Shown here one piece after another: positions 25,043 through 32,718 of a stretch of 64,000 nucleotides of DNA (positions are counted from its first letter, which is position 1; each line of letters opens with the position of its first letter). Below the pieces are notes generated by a model, which saw nothing but the letters and a program-made list of their open reading frames with translations, was not told the origin of the DNA and searched no databases. The position numbers and the translations under genes were made by a program. The stretch is from assembly GCA_964610505.1 (NCBI GenBank), contig CAZSXU010000006.1:73411-137410 (forward strand). The letters are read 5' to 3'. Origin of the DNA: CAZSXU01 sp964610505. Lineage in GTDB: Bacteria; Arandabacterota; Arandabacteria; JAGLYR01.

Positions 25043-25750
25043 CGTCCGAGACACGGTGGACCTTGGAACTGAGGCGCTCTGGGTCCGGCAGAGTGCCGCT
25101 CGTTACCCCTCCAGGGCGTGACGATGCAGCGGCCCGCCGCGCGCCGCGCTCCCGCTTTGGTCCTGGAACCATCCACTTCGCCCGACGGCCGGCTTCCCCG
25201 ACCCTGGCGAGCAGGATCCGGGGTTCATCCCTCGTACGGGATTCGGCCGACCCTCGGGCAGCTGCTTCGATGTGCGTGTACTATCCCCCGGATTGTGACC
25301 ACGCGGCAGTCTGATCCATCCTCCAACCAACCAGCCACCAGCCACTCGAGCATCAGCCGTTGACGAGATGTGGACGGACAGACAACGTTCCAGGTCTCGG
25401 GTGAGTACGCAGCCCCCCGCCGCGGCCGCTGGTTCGCGGGGTCGATGACCGCGCATCATGAAGTCAGCGAGGCAGAGGCAGATCTTGAGAGCCACCAGGC
25501 TGTTTTTTCCGGAAGCAATCATCCCGGCCATCCCCCGACCGCCTTCGCCTTCCAGAGGCTGGGAATTTGGACAGCCTGCCGCCCATGTCTTACCCACTCT
25601 TGCGCGTACTAAGTACCCAATCGCGCCCCTTGTTGATTGGGTCCGCACGGTAAGATACGGGACGGGTATCCTGATCGGAACCCGATGATGTCTTTATAAA
25701 TCAACGCGATAGACAGTTCCTGCCGATATTTCAACCGAAAACGGGCACGA
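25043..25750. other. Gene-free region upstream of the sigma-54 promoter
   Basis: No frame has both a ribosome binding site and protein-like composition. An antisense frame of about 180 codons at 25103-25648 is Gly/Arg/Pro-rich and unlike its neighbours. The right part becomes AT-richer and carries inverted repeats at 25615-25642 and 25654-25670. Confidence 0.55.
25615..25670. promoter_or_regulatory. Inverted repeats upstream of sigma-54 promoter (candidate enhancer sites)
   Basis: ACCCAATC (25615-25622) with GATTGGGT (25635-25642) is a perfect 8-bp inverted repeat. GATAC (25654-25658) with GTATC (25666-25670) is a second. They lie about 80-140 bp upstream of the -24 element, the usual place for sites bound by Fis-type domains of sigma-54 activators. 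Confidence 0.45.
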
Positions 25751-25767
25751 TTGGCATGACAGTTGCA
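25751..25767 (+). promoter_or_regulatory. Sigma-54 (RpoN) promoter
   Basis: TTGGCATG (25751-25758), four bases, then TTGCA (25763-25767). This matches the RpoN consensus with the invariant GG at 25753-25754 and GC at 25765-25766 separated by exactly 10 bp. Predicted transcription start is near 25778. The gene 0.8 kb downstream encodes a sigma-54 activator, which strengthens the call. Confidence 0.7.
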
Positions 25768-25777
25768 CTATGCATAG

Positions 25778-25860
25778 GGCAGCAGCGACCAGCGCTCCAT
25801 CAAAGGCAGGGCCTTTGGGGAGCAGAAAAACCGGGTGAGACCCGGGAAGGACGTTAAGGG
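25778..25860 (+). ncRNA. Candidate structured RNA or leader from the sigma-54 promoter
   Basis: Two compact stems follow the predicted start: AAAGGC (25802-25807)/GCCTTT (25811-25816) with loop AGG, and CCGGGT (25831-25836)/ACCCGG (25840-25845) with loop GAG. No open frame with a ribosome binding site begins here. No known RNA family was recognised. It may be a small RNA or the 5' end of a long leader for the peptide gene at 26181. Confidence 0.35.
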
Positions 25861-25982
25861 CGTCGAATTTGAGCACCAGGGAGAAGGGTAGGCGTTTACG
25901 GGGTCGGGGCTAGGCAGGTATGACTGTCCTGAACTCGGGAACCCAGGGGCCTCCGGGTGCTCGACCTCCGGATTCGGCGCCC

Positions 25983-26011
25983 TTGACATTTGTCCCGGAG
26001 TTTCGTATAAT
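25983..26011 (+). promoter_or_regulatory. Perfect consensus sigma-70 promoter
   Basis: TTGACA (25983-25988), a 17-bp spacer, TATAAT (26006-26011): a full match to consensus in both boxes and spacing. The leader to the small secreted peptide at 26181 is about 160 nt. Confidence 0.9.
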
Positions 26012-26180
26012 CTTGATTGTAGGGGAGTTGGGTGGTGTGGAGTTGCCACCGCTGGTCGTTGGTTTGCCTGAGGGTCGGTCGCCGTCTGAGGGCCGTTGTG
26101 TATGCGTTTGGACGGACGGCCGCAACCGATTACTGTAACCGAGTGGTGGGTACTTCGACTGTTTGAGGGAGGGATGTGTG

Positions 26181-26498
26181 ATGCGACGGGCCGTCATTCT
26201 TTTGCTGCTGGTTTGGCTGGTGGTCGGCGGCCTCTCATCGTTGGCTCTTGCCGATAGACCCGGTTGGATTCCCGGTGAATTCAAGCGAGGGGGAGGCGAC
26301 GAGCTGGAGTCCGTAGCGCGATTCGATCCCAATGGAACGGAGAGTGACGGAGTCGATTGCGGTATGGCGCCAGCGCACGCCGATATCTTGGCAGAGCCTG
26401 AACTCGAGGTCCGTTCCGGATCTGAGACGGTGACACTGCTTCCCACGAAGACGAAAGCGATCGTCTGGTGGGTGTACTCCGTTCTGTGGCGGTGGTAG
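26181..26498 (+). CDS. Small secreted protein of unknown function, linked to sigma-54 activator
   Basis: 105 residues. The ATG at 26181 follows GAGGGAGGGA by 6 nt, a strong site. A six-codon upstream extension to 26163 is unlikely. The signal peptide MRRAVILLLLVWLVVGGLSS ends in ALA-D. The mature part of about 77 residues is polar, has one Cys, and ends in a strikingly aromatic tail (IVWWVYSVLWRW) after a Lys-containing PTKTK. No family is recognised. It is driven by a perfect consensus promoter and lies 76 bp upstream of the TPR-sigma54 activator. A secreted signal, or a substrate sensed by that regulator, is a hypothesis based on context. Confidence 0.75.
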   Translation: MRRAVILLLLVWLVVGGLSSLALADRPGWIPGEFKRGGGDELESVARFDPNGTESDGVDCGMAPAHADILAEPELEVRSGSETVTLLPTKTKAIVWWVYSVLWRW

Positions 26499-26574
26499 AG
26501 GCCGGTTAGTCTGGAGCTGAGAGCCAACTCGCGACCGAGGCGGGTTGCCTGTTGATGCACACAGTGGAGGCCCT

Positions 26575-29500
26575 GTGAAGGATCAACGGCGCGATCGTGG
26601 ATCTAAGAGAAGTCCCAAGGACGTCCGAGCAACGGACGGTATGAGGTTGCTTGAGGACCTCGGGGATTTCTATTTCTCAGCGGATGCCTATCCCCAGGCG
26701 CTGGAGCAGTACAAGCGTGCTCTGACAGACCTCCCCTCCGAAAAAGCTTTCGATGTTTCACTCCAAGTCGCTCGGTGTCATCATGCCAAGGGCGACTATC
26801 AAGACGCGCTGGAGATCCTCGCTGAAATCGAACAGGCGTTGGGCCCGAACATGGACCTGCCCGCCCGAGGTAAACTCCTGGCGATGTACGGCCATACCTA
26901 CCGGGCGCTCGGACAATACACTCAAGCGAAGGAAAGCTGCGAAGGTGCCATCGAGGCCTTGCGGGGCACGGGCGAAGATCGGGAAATCGCCGGCGTCCAG
27001 CTGTGCTTCGGTGCGATTCTGCACCGATTGGGCCACCTGGATCGAGCCCGAAGGCTCTACGAGGATGCTCTCTCCGCCTACCGCCAGATTGACGATCAGA
27101 CAGGCGCCGCTATGGCGTTTAACAACCTCGGGCTGGTTTACATGAACCTCTGCCGGTGGGATCGCGCCGCCGAGTATCTGATCGAAGCCCGGGAGATCGC
27201 CGAGGTTCTGGGCAACTACTCGAAAATCGCCGTTCGTACCGCGAATCTGGGGATCATTCGGTTCCATCAGGGACGTTGGGCCGAGGCCGAGCAGTGCTTT
27301 CGCAAGGCTCTGCGGGTGTACCGCGAGATCGGCTACAGCCGGGGAATTGCAAAGGTTTCCTTTGAGCTGGCCAGACTCGAGAGGGTTCAAAGGCACTGGA
27401 ATCAGGCCCGATCTCTGATTGAGGAGGGCCTTCGCCTCGCTGAGGAGAACGGGTACAAGCGTGAGATCTCGGTGGGACATGAGTTCCTGGGAGAGCTGTG
27501 CTGCGAGGTGGACTGCCCGGATGAGGCGGAGAGCCACTTCAGCAGGGGATTGGAAATCGCCGAGGCAATTGCCCCGCAAAGTGACCACATTTCCGAGATC
27601 TGCAGACGGTGGGCCGAGCTGGCGGTCTCCAACCGCGATCCGGAGAAGGCCCTGAGTCTGGGGGAGAGGGCCCTGGCCACCGCCATTCGCATTCAGGATC
27701 GCATGGAAGAGGGGCTGTCCCATCGAGCTCTGGGATCGGCCTACGGGCAGATGGGGGACCGAGAACGAGCCCGGGAGCATTTCGAGAAAGCCGTGGACGA
27801 CCTGAGATCGTGCGAGGAGCCGCTGGAGCTGGCAAGGACGCTTGTGGCCGCGAGCGCCTTCTTCGCGGCACATCCGGCACAGGGAACGGACCCCAAGGCC
27901 GTCAATCTCGTGCGCGAGGCGCGGGAGACCTTCCTGCAGTTGCAGGACAGCCATGGTGTAGGCGCGGCGAGTCTCCAGCTGGCCGAGATCCTGTTCAAGA
28001 TGGATGATCTGGATGACTGCCTGGAGGTCCTGGAAAAAGCCGAAGAACTGTTGGGAAGAACGGACGACCATGCACGCCTGGCTCGAGTGGCCGCCCTGAC
28101 GGAGAATATCGAAGAGCGGTTGCTCACCGAGGCGCGCTCGGACCGAAATCGCCTGGCCCTCTTTGCGCGTTGGGGCGAGGACAGGGATCGGTCGACGGCG
28201 GCGATGCTCAAGGCGGCGGTTGAGATTGCCAGAGCGGACCGAGGATTCGTGGCCCGCGTCGACGAGGGCGGAGACGTAGACGTCGAGGCCGCCGTCGGAT
28301 TTGAGAAGCGCCAGGCCGCGCATCTTCTCGAGGAGTTGCTTGCCCGGGAAGGTCACTCGGGCGCGAGGTTGATCCTGGATATGGACCGGAACTGGAGCGA
28401 TCGCTCGGGCGGCCTTCGCCATCCGATCAAGAGTTACATCCTGCTTCCCGTTGGAGCCGATGGCATGGTGGGCCGGTGGACCTACGTTGATAAGGTGCCG
28501 GGAGGGTCTGAGGGCTGTTTCCGGAAGCGGGAAGTGGACCTGCTGGTCGCGTTCCTGGAAATGGCGGCGAGGGACATTGACACGCGGCCGGTGATCGAAT
28601 CTGATCTTTCATCCGGTGCGGTGGCCTCGCGCTGCTGCACCCTGGAAGACGTCGTGACCGAAAATCAATCCCTCCGGGGAATTCTGAAGCTGGTGCCGAA
28701 GATCAGCCGGAGCAACATCTCGGTTCTTCTTCGAGGGGAGACCGGTACGGGCAAGCAGGTGCTTGCGGAAGCCATCCATTCGGCCAGCGATCGGTGCGAA
28801 CGTCCTTTCGTGACCGTGAGTTGCGCCGCGTTGCCAGAGGGGTTGTTGGAAACGGAGCTGTTCGGGCATCTGAAGGGTGCCTTCACCGGCGCACACCGGA
28901 ACAAGCGCGGTCTTATCGAGGAAGCCGACGGCGGGACTCTGTTTCTGGACGAGATTGAGAAAGCGAGCGTCGTGGTCCAGGGCAAGCTGCTTCGGGTTCT
29001 GGATACCGGTGAGCTGAGGCCCGTAGGATCGACACAGTCCCGTTCCGTCGACATCCGGGTCATCTGTGCCACGAGCAAGATGGACCTCGAGACGGAAATG
29101 CGAGAAGGGCGTTTCCTGAGTGATCTCTTTTACCGTCTGAATGACGTTCTCCTGACGCTTCCTCCCCTTCGGGAGAGAAAGGGAGACATTCCCGTCCTCG
29201 CGGAGCACTTCATGGAGAAGTACTCCGGGCAGATGAGTCGGCCGATCGCGGGCATGGATCCGAAGGCGATGGCCGTCCTGGAGGCGTACGACTGGCCGGG
29301 GAACGTGCGGGAGCTGGAGAAGGTGATCAAGTTGGCCGTTGTTCTCGCTGACGACGGGGAGATGATCACGGCGGATCTGTTTCCCGCGGAGGTGACCGAG
29401 GGCGGGGACGAAGCACGGGCCTTCGCATCGGAAGGCGACACGTTGAAAAACATGGTGGAATCGGTAGAGCGGGAGCAGATCCTGAAAGCCCTCAACGACT

Positions 29501-29595
29501 GCGGCTGGAACAAGAGCGAAGCGTCGCGCGTTCTGGGGATCACGCGAAAGGGACTGGCGAACAAGATTCAGAGATACGGGTTGAAAGAGTCATAA
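26575..29595 (+). CDS. TPR-GAF-AAA+ sigma-54 interacting transcriptional activator
   Basis: 1006 residues from GTG 26575, preceded by GTGGAGG. Residues about 20-520 are a superhelix of some dozen TPRs (MRLLEDLGDFYFSADAYPQAL onward, including AAMAFNNLGLVYMNL). About 525-680 is a GAF-like sensor. About 690-930 is the sigma-54 interaction AAA+ domain with Walker A GETGTGKQ, the loop GAFTGAHR that contacts sigma-54, Walker B GGTLFLDEIE, the arginine-containing FYRLNDVLLTLPPLRERKGDI and YDWPGNVRELE. The last 40 residues are a Fis-type helix-turn-helix (NKSEASRVLGITRKGLANKI). Unlike typical activators it has no receiver domain; TPRs take the sensor place, as in peptide- or partner-controlled regulators. 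A terminator follows. Confidence 0.93.
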   Translation: MKDQRRDRGSKRSPKDVRATDGMRLLEDLGDFYFSADAYPQALEQYKRALTDLPSEKAFDVSLQVARCHHAKGDYQDALEILAEIEQALGPNMDLPARGKLLAMYGHTYRALGQYTQAKESCEGAIEALRGTGEDREIAGVQLCFGAILHRLGHLDRARRLYEDALSAYRQIDDQTGAAMAFNNLGLVYMNLCRWDRAAEYLIEAREIAEVLGNYSKIAVRTANLGIIRFHQGRWAEAEQCFRKALRVYREIGYSRGIAKVSFELARLERVQRHWNQARSLIEEGLRLAEENGYKREISVGHEFLGELCCEVDCPDEAESHFSRGLEIAEAIAPQSDHISEICRRWAELAVSNRDPEKALSLGERALATAIRIQDRMEEGLSHRALGSAYGQMGDRERAREHFEKAVDDLRSCEEPLELARTLVAASAFFAAHPAQGTDPKAVNLVREARETFLQLQDSHGVGAASLQLAEILFKMDDLDDCLEVLEKAEELLGRTDDHARLARVAALTENIEERLLTEARSDRNRLALFARWGEDRDRSTAAMLKAAVEIARADRGFVARVDEGGDVDVEAAVGFEKRQAAHLLEELLAREGHSGARLILDMDRNWSDRSGGLRHPIKSYILLPVGADGMVGRWTYVDKVPGGSEGCFRKREVDLLVAFLEMAARDIDTRPVIESDLSSGAVASRCCTLEDVVTENQSLRGILKLVPKISRSNISVLLRGETGTGKQVLAEAIHSASDRCERPFVTVSCAALPEGLLETELFGHLKGAFTGAHRNKRGLIEEADGGTLFLDEIEKASVVVQGKLLRVLDTGELRPVGSTQSRSVDIRVICATSKMDLETEMREGRFLSDLFYRLNDVLLTLPPLRERKGDIPVLAEHFMEKYSGQMSRPIAGMDPKAMAVLEAYDWPGNVRELEKVIKLAVVLADDGEMITADLFPAEVTEGGDEARAFASEGDTLKNMVESVEREQILKALNDCGWNKSEASRVLGITRKGLANKIQRYGLKES

Positions 29596-29617
29596 GCCGG
29601 AGACCATGGATACCATC

Positions 29618-29657
29618 GGGGCCCGATTCCGAACTGGAATCGGGCCCCGTTCTGTTT
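29618..29657 (+). terminator. Strong Rho-independent terminator
   Basis: A perfect 13-bp stem (29618-29630 with 29636-29648, loop GAACT) is followed by GTTCTGTTT. It ends the sigma-54 activator transcript. Confidence 0.9.
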
Positions 29658-29734
29658 ACGAGTCCCTTTGTCACGATTTCCAAGTCCCCTGGTGACGCGT
29701 CGATCCGGTTGCAGCTCGATCGACGCGATGACCA

Positions 29735-29780
29735 AGGGACTCGGGACCAAAAAAATCGGGACTCGGGACTCGGGACTGGG
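29735..29780. repeat. Short GGGACTC direct repeats
   Basis: GGGACTC or GGGACC occurs five times in about 45 bp (GGGACTCGGGACC, a run of seven A, then GGGACTCGGGACTCGGGACT). On the minus strand, downstream of the AraC-type gene, the A-run reads as seven T, but no stem precedes it. Confidence 0.6.
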
Positions 29781-29837
29781 TGAGAATCCGGAATCTCTGT
29801 CCACGCGATTGCGAGCGGACCCTGAACAGAAGAGAAT

Positions 29838-30737
29838 CTACGCTCGTTCAACCGGAACACAAACTCGCGTCCGGAGATCCTCGGGCGGCGTTGAGTCCGG
29901 GTCGTTGAGATAAAACTCCAGCGACGGCAGGTCGCGCAGACGGTACCCGCTCTTCGGGAGCCAGCCCCCGAAGATGACATCGTAGGTCTTCTGAAGATCC
30001 ATGTACGGGCCCTTGTGGATGGAGACGGCGTAGTCGCCGCCGGCCAGTTCCTGGACGCCGATCTCTCCCTCGGGCCGGACGTCGTCCCCCACGACGACGG
30101 ATGCATCGTAGCGGATCTTGTCGCCCGGGGTGATCTTGGGGTCGTCGTGGTCGACCCCGACGAACGTCGCTCCGGGCCCAAGCAGTCCCTTGGGTCCTGC
30201 CCAGGCGCAGAGTTTCTGCCACGCCCCGCCGCACTCCGCGTACGGGCCGATATGGCGCACGAACGCCACCTTCGTCGGTTCTCTGGTCTCAACGGTCACT
30301 TCCATTCCTCGGTCTCCTCTTCCGGGTGGATGGTAGGAGATCGGCTCTCCGCCCGGTACATAGTGTACGCCCGCAGGGCTTTCGAGGTGGCAGGGCCCGC
30401 CCCGCCGCCGGAACTCGCTGGGGGAGACGCCGAACATGGTGCGGAAGGAGCGGGTGAAGGCCTCGTGGGTCTCGTATCCGGCTTCCAGGGCTACCTGGAT
30501 GATGGATTCGTCCGTGCCGAGGAGGCGGCCGGCGGCTCGCTCGATGCGGAGCCTCCGGACGTGCGCCATCACCGTTTCTCCCACGAGCGCCCGGAAGATC
30601 CGGTGGAAGTGATACGGTGAAAAACACGCCACCCGGGCCAAAGACTTCAGCGTGAGCCTCGCGTTGAGGTGATGCTGGATGTATACCAGCACTCGCAGGA
30701 TTCCCTCGTGCCAGGCCTCTTCCGTCCTCGGGTGCAT
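29838..30737 (-). CDS. AraC family regulator with GyrI-like effector-binding domain
   Basis: 299 residues. ATG 30737 sits 6 nt after AAAGGAG; an ATG two codons upstream directly abuts that site and is less likely. Residues 1-110 hold the double helix-turn-helix of AraC proteins (LTLKSLARVACFSPYHFHRIFRALVGETV and IIQVALEAGYETHEAFTRSFRTMFGVSPSEFRR). Residues about 145-299 are a GyrI/Rob-like ligand-binding domain (EVTVETREPTKVAFVRHIGPYAECGGAWQKL, ending LEFYLNDP-EDLRTRVCVPVE). This is the Rob/MarA-type arrangement that binds small hydrophobic or cationic compounds. It is divergent from the vanZ-like gene, a possible target. Confidence 0.93.
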   Translation of the reverse strand: MHPRTEEAWHEGILRVLVYIQHHLNARLTLKSLARVACFSPYHFHRIFRALVGETVMAHVRRLRIERAAGRLLGTDESIIQVALEAGYETHEAFTRSFRTMFGVSPSEFRRRGGPCHLESPAGVHYVPGGEPISYHPPGRGDRGMEVTVETREPTKVAFVRHIGPYAECGGAWQKLCAWAGPKGLLGPGATFVGVDHDDPKITPGDKIRYDASVVVGDDVRPEGEIGVQELAGGDYAVSIHKGPYMDLQKTYDVIFGGWLPKSGYRLRDLPSLEFYLNDPDSTPPEDLRTRVCVPVERA

Positions 30738-30958
30738 TGCCATCTCCTTTGGGGACCATCCTACAGAAGAAGCCTTTGGCATGCTTGACGATTCTTGCGA
30801 AAATGCGGGGGACCTAGAAGTCCGGGGGCGGATCCGAACTCGGGTGTCAATTCCACCGCCTGGGAACCTGATTCGAAAGAAACGGATCCGGGACTGCGTC
30901 CAACTGTTCACAGCACAGAACGTAAGGGGGAGTCGCCTCCGGATGTCCGAGCCCGCGC

Positions 30959-30987
30959 TTGACAGTTGTCCAGCGCACTGGTAGGTT
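30959..30987 (+). promoter_or_regulatory. Promoter for the vanZ-hisS-aspS operon
   Basis: A perfect TTGACA at 30959-30964, a 17-bp spacer, TAGGTT at 30982-30987, about 65 bp upstream of the vanZ-like start. The rest of 30738-31050 shows no gene. Confidence 0.7.
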
Positions 30988-31050
30988 TCGGCCGACCGGG
31001 GCGCGTTCCCGTTTGGCGGGGATTCCCCGGTTTCGGCAAGGAGGATGCCC

Positions 31051-31440
31051 TTGGACGCCGCTCACCCCGACCGGTCCGTGAAGTGGGGATGGTTGTTCCC
31101 CGTGCTCTGGTGCGGGCTTATCTTCATCGCATCCTCCCTTCCGGACATCACAACACCCAAGGGGCTCTTCGCCCCGGACAAGCTGATCCATTTTGCCGAG
31201 TACGCGGTTCTGGCCGCGCTCGTGGTCACCGGTCTGTCGGAGTTCGTGTCCTGGCCGGCCGGGTACCGGGCGGCGCTGGCCTTCGGAGCCTGCCTCGTGT
31301 TCGGGGCCCTGGATGAGGTCTATCAGCACTCCATGTCCGGTCGGGCGGCGGACTATCTGGACTTCGTGTCGGATATCGCCGGTGCGTTGGCCGGCCAGTC
31401 GGTGTTCATCGTGGGGCGCATTCGAAAGGGACGAGCGTGA
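31051..31440 (+). CDS. VanZ-like family membrane protein
   Basis: 129 residues. AAGGAGG at 31038-31044 lies 6 nt before a TTG at 31051, which is preferred. An ATG at 31045 directly abuts the site and would add two residues. Four membrane segments: WGWLFPVLWCGLIFIASSLP, AEYAVLAALVVTGLSEF, AALAFGACLVFGALDEVYQ and the last around FVSDIAGALAGQSVFIVG. The motifs SSLPDIT, DKLIHFAEY, DEVYQ and DFVSDIAGA define the VanZ-like family. VanZ itself is linked to low-level teicoplanin resistance, but most family members have no known substrate. Its stop overlaps the hisS start (GTGA). Confidence 0.88.
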   Translation: MDAAHPDRSVKWGWLFPVLWCGLIFIASSLPDITTPKGLFAPDKLIHFAEYAVLAALVVTGLSEFVSWPAGYRAALAFGACLVFGALDEVYQHSMSGRAADYLDFVSDIAGALAGQSVFIVGRIRKGRA

Positions 31441-32705
31441 AGTACAAAGCCATGCGGGGAACCCGGGATATCCTGCCGGGCGAGACCGAGAAATGGACGT
31501 TGGCCGAGCGGGTGTTCTGCGAGACGGCCGGCCGGTACGGCTGCAGGGAGATTCGCGTGCCCATCTTCGAGGCTACCGAGCTGTTTGAACGGGGCATCGG
31601 GGAGTCCACCGACATTGTACAGAAAGAGATGTACACTTTCCCCGACCGCAAGAACCGGAGTCTGACCCTTCGCCCCGAAGGAACGGCGTCCGTGGTGCGC
31701 GCGTATCTGGAACACAGCCTCGGTCGCCGGGCGGGATTCGTGAAGCTCTACTACCTGGGCCCCATGTTCCGGTACGATCGGCCCGGTCAGGGGCGGTACC
31801 GTCAGTTTCACCAGGTCGGCGTCGAGTTCATCGGTTCGCCGGACCCGCAGGCGGATGTTGAGACGCTTGAAATCCTGATCGGTTTCCTGACCGGCGTGGG
31901 ACTCAAAGAACTCGAGACCAAGATCAACAGTCTCGGCTGTCCCGCGTGCCGGCCCGGGTATCAACGACGGCTCCAGGATGCGCTTCGAGCAATCAGGCCC
32001 TCCCTCTGCGGGGACTGCGAGACGCGCGTCGAGCGCAATCCTCTCCGGGTTCTGGACTGCAAGCGGGAGAGCTGCCGGGCGCTGTTCGGTGATCTGCCCG
32101 TCATGGTCGATCACCTGTGTGCGGAATGTGAGGATCACATGCGCCAGGTGGAAGAGAACCTGAAGCGGATCCGGCTTCCCTACGTCGTCGATCCACTGCT
32201 TGTCCGAGGTCTGGACTACTACACGCGGACCACCTACGAGGTGCACCACGGGGGACTTGGCTCACAGTCCGCGCTTGGAGGGGGCGGACGCTACGACAGT
32301 CTGGTGGAGCAGATGGGAGGACCGCCGACGCCGGCGGTCGGATTCTCCGCGGGTCTGGAGCGCGTTCTTCTTTCTCTTGAGCAAGAAGGGGCGAGTCCCG
32401 ACGTTGTCCGGGGCCCCGACGTGTTCCTGGCTGCCGCCGACGAGGCCGGTGGGGTGGAGGCTCTTCGCCTGGCCCATCGACTGAGGAGCCGATTCGCTGT
32501 GGAGAGAAACTATCGGCGGCGGAGCCTCAAGAGCCAGCTCAAGAGCGCCTCGGATCACGGTGCGCGCTTCGTCATCATCCTCGGTGAGCAGGAAATCGGC
32601 GAAGGGGCGGCCACGGTCAAGGACATGAAATCCGGCGAACAGGCGAAAGTGAGCCTGGCGACGCTGGACGAATGGCTGGAGAAGGCATTGCTGTCCGAGT
32701 CCTAG
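31437..32705 (+). CDS. hisS: Histidine--tRNA ligase
   Basis: 422 residues, class II synthetase. MRGTRDILPGE at the start, RPEGTASVVRAYLEH (motif 2 region), GRYRQFHQVGVEFIGS, then the histidine-binding GLDYYTRTTYEV and motif 3 GGGGRYDSLVEQMGG with AVGFSAGLERV. The C-terminal anticodon-binding domain includes AHRLRSRFAVERN and ARFVIILGEQEIGEG. Two CxxC-type pairs near residues 162-210 (CPACRPGY, CGDC) resemble a zinc-ribbon insert. GTG 31437 overlaps the vanZ-like stop. aspS follows 13 bp later, a common hisS-aspS order. Confidence 0.96.
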   Translation: MKYKAMRGTRDILPGETEKWTLAERVFCETAGRYGCREIRVPIFEATELFERGIGESTDIVQKEMYTFPDRKNRSLTLRPEGTASVVRAYLEHSLGRRAGFVKLYYLGPMFRYDRPGQGRYRQFHQVGVEFIGSPDPQADVETLEILIGFLTGVGLKELETKINSLGCPACRPGYQRRLQDALRAIRPSLCGDCETRVERNPLRVLDCKRESCRALFGDLPVMVDHLCAECEDHMRQVEENLKRIRLPYVVDPLLVRGLDYYTRTTYEVHHGGLGSQSALGGGGRYDSLVEQMGGPPTPAVGFSAGLERVLLSLEQEGASPDVVRGPDVFLAAADEAGGVEALRLAHRLRSRFAVERNYRRRSLKSQLKSASDHGARFVIILGEQEIGEGAATVKDMKSGEQAKVSLATLDEWLEKALLSES

Positions 32706-32718
32706 AGAGGAAGGCGGT

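Noticed and set aside
25103..25648. Antisense 181-codon open frame in the gene-free region
   Set aside because: Composition dominated by Gly, Arg, Pro and Ser, no ribosome binding site, no recognisable family.
25920..26138. Short 72-codon frame overlapping the sigma-70 promoter
   Set aside because: It runs through the perfect promoter at 25983-26011 and has only a weak ribosome site.
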